Source: Phycisphaerales bacterium
GTDB taxonomy: Bacteria; Planctomycetota; Phycisphaerae; Phycisphaerales; SM1A02
Assembly (NCBI GenBank): GCA_020345805.1
Contig: CP070772.1
Location: 2,303,250-2,336,736 of the forward strand
DNA length: 33,487 nucleotides
Direction: 5' to 3'
The notes below the pieces were generated by a model that was given only the letters and a program-made list of their open reading frames with translations, did no database searches and was not told the origin of the DNA. The translations under genes were made by a program, and so were the position numbers. Below are positions 33,063 to 33,487 of this stretch, piece by piece; position 1 is the first letter of the stretch; each line of letters opens with the position of its first letter.

Positions 33063-33487
33063 ATGAGCGACCGCAGGACACTCGTCATCCTGCCCGCGCT
33101 TCGGGCCCGCCGCGCCGACAACGGCAACATGGTGTTGACGCGCAAGTTCGTGGATGGATTGAAACAGTACGCCGAGCGCTGGCCGGGACCCGTTTCCGCA
33201 TGGATCGGCCTGAACGAAAGCGCTGACAGCAACCTCGACCACGTGGAGGTAGAGCCGGAAGATGGGAATCTGTCGCTTCACTGGTTTCCGGACGACCATT
33301 CCCGGCTCGATGAGATGTTGTCAAACGCCCGTTTCGTGCTCGCCAGCCTCGTAGACCGCCATCTTCACATGGCGGGACGATGCGTCTGCCTGAACATTCC
33401 CCTGGCCTTTGTTTCGGAATACACGCTCCGCACGCGCCGCCAGATCATCAGGGCTGAGACCGGCAACCGGTTGCTTCGATGGCGCAG
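33063..33487 (+). CDS. probable glycosyltransferase, N-terminal part (3' end outside window)
   Basis: The visible 141 residues start at an ATG with GGTGGGGG 6 nt upstream. The opening RTLVILPALRARRADNGNMV and LTRKFVDGLKQYAERWPGPV resembles the N-terminal Rossmann domain of GT-B (GT4-like) glycosyltransferases. The later SRLDEMLSNARFVLASLVDR and FVSEYTLRTRRQIIRAE stretches fit such a domain. The catalytic C-terminal domain is not in the window. Position after the flippase and polymerase genes fits a polysaccharide cluster. The call is tentative. Confidence 0.55.
   Translation, partial: MSDRRTLVILPALRARRADNGNMVLTRKFVDGLKQYAERWPGPVSAWIGLNESADSNLDHVEVEPEDGNLSLHWFPDDHSRLDEMLSNARFVLASLVDRHLHMAGRCVCLNIPLAFVSEYTLRTRRQIIRAETGNRLLRWR

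Noticed and set aside
1..33487. CRISPR arrays, insertion sequences, tRNA or rRNA genes
   Set aside because: No regularly spaced repeats, transposase motifs or RNA gene signatures were seen in reading the window.

Overview
This window is a GC-rich bacterial chromosome segment with 28 protein genes supported by sequence, two of them cut by the window edges. No rRNA, tRNA, CRISPR array or insertion sequence was seen. The gene content suggests an anaerobic or facultative member of the Planctomycetota (Phycisphaerae-like), or a related lineage. The clues are a Bat locus, a DUF1573 protein, an Arg/Pro-rich secreted protein, a sodium or proton pumping Rnf complex beside a 2-oxoacid:ferredoxin oxidoreductase, a PKD/beta-helix protein and a polysaccharide cluster. 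The phylum assignment is inference; no marker gene is present.

Layout. (1) 2-1674 (+): end of batD, then a batE-like TPR/SH3 gene. (2) 1762-4367 (-): a stress-type operon with an ECF sigma factor, a zinc-finger anti-sigma factor, a Spy/CpxP-like periplasmic protein and an Arg-rich secreted protein. (3) 4368-5004: a long non-coding leader or control region with a perfect 9-bp hairpin. (4) 5005-21642 (+): one long, mostly overlapping operon in the order korA, korB, an 852-aa PFOR-like/ferredoxin fusion, rnfB, a 1546-aa PFOR-like protein, rnfC, rnfD, rnfG, rnfE, rnfA, a 54-aa Cys/His membrane protein, apbE. (5) 21805-24915 (+): a DUF1573 protein, a single-domain receiver lacking its phospho-acceptor Asp, and ispD. 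(6) 25016-27518 (-): feoA, feoB and a small Cys membrane protein, behind a promoter overlapped by a Fur-like palindrome. (7) 27874-33487 (+): a PKD/beta-helix secreted protein, a Wzx-like flippase, a Wzy/O-antigen-ligase-like protein and the start of a probable glycosyltransferase.

How the genes fit together. KorAB would oxidise a 2-oxoacid (probably 2-oxoglutarate) and reduce a low-potential ferredoxin. Rnf would pass these electrons to NAD+ while pumping ions, and ApbE would attach FMN to RnfG and RnfD. The unusual part is the pair of large pyruvate:ferredoxin-oxidoreductase relatives interleaved with korAB and rnf. They share a homologous C-terminal half and have damaged TPP and iron-sulfur motifs. 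One ends in its own single-cluster ferredoxin. I propose that they are structural or electron-transfer adaptors docking the oxidoreductase to Rnf. This is the best candidate here for an undescribed system. RnfB has also lost one whole [4Fe-4S] site in a tidy, site-specific way.
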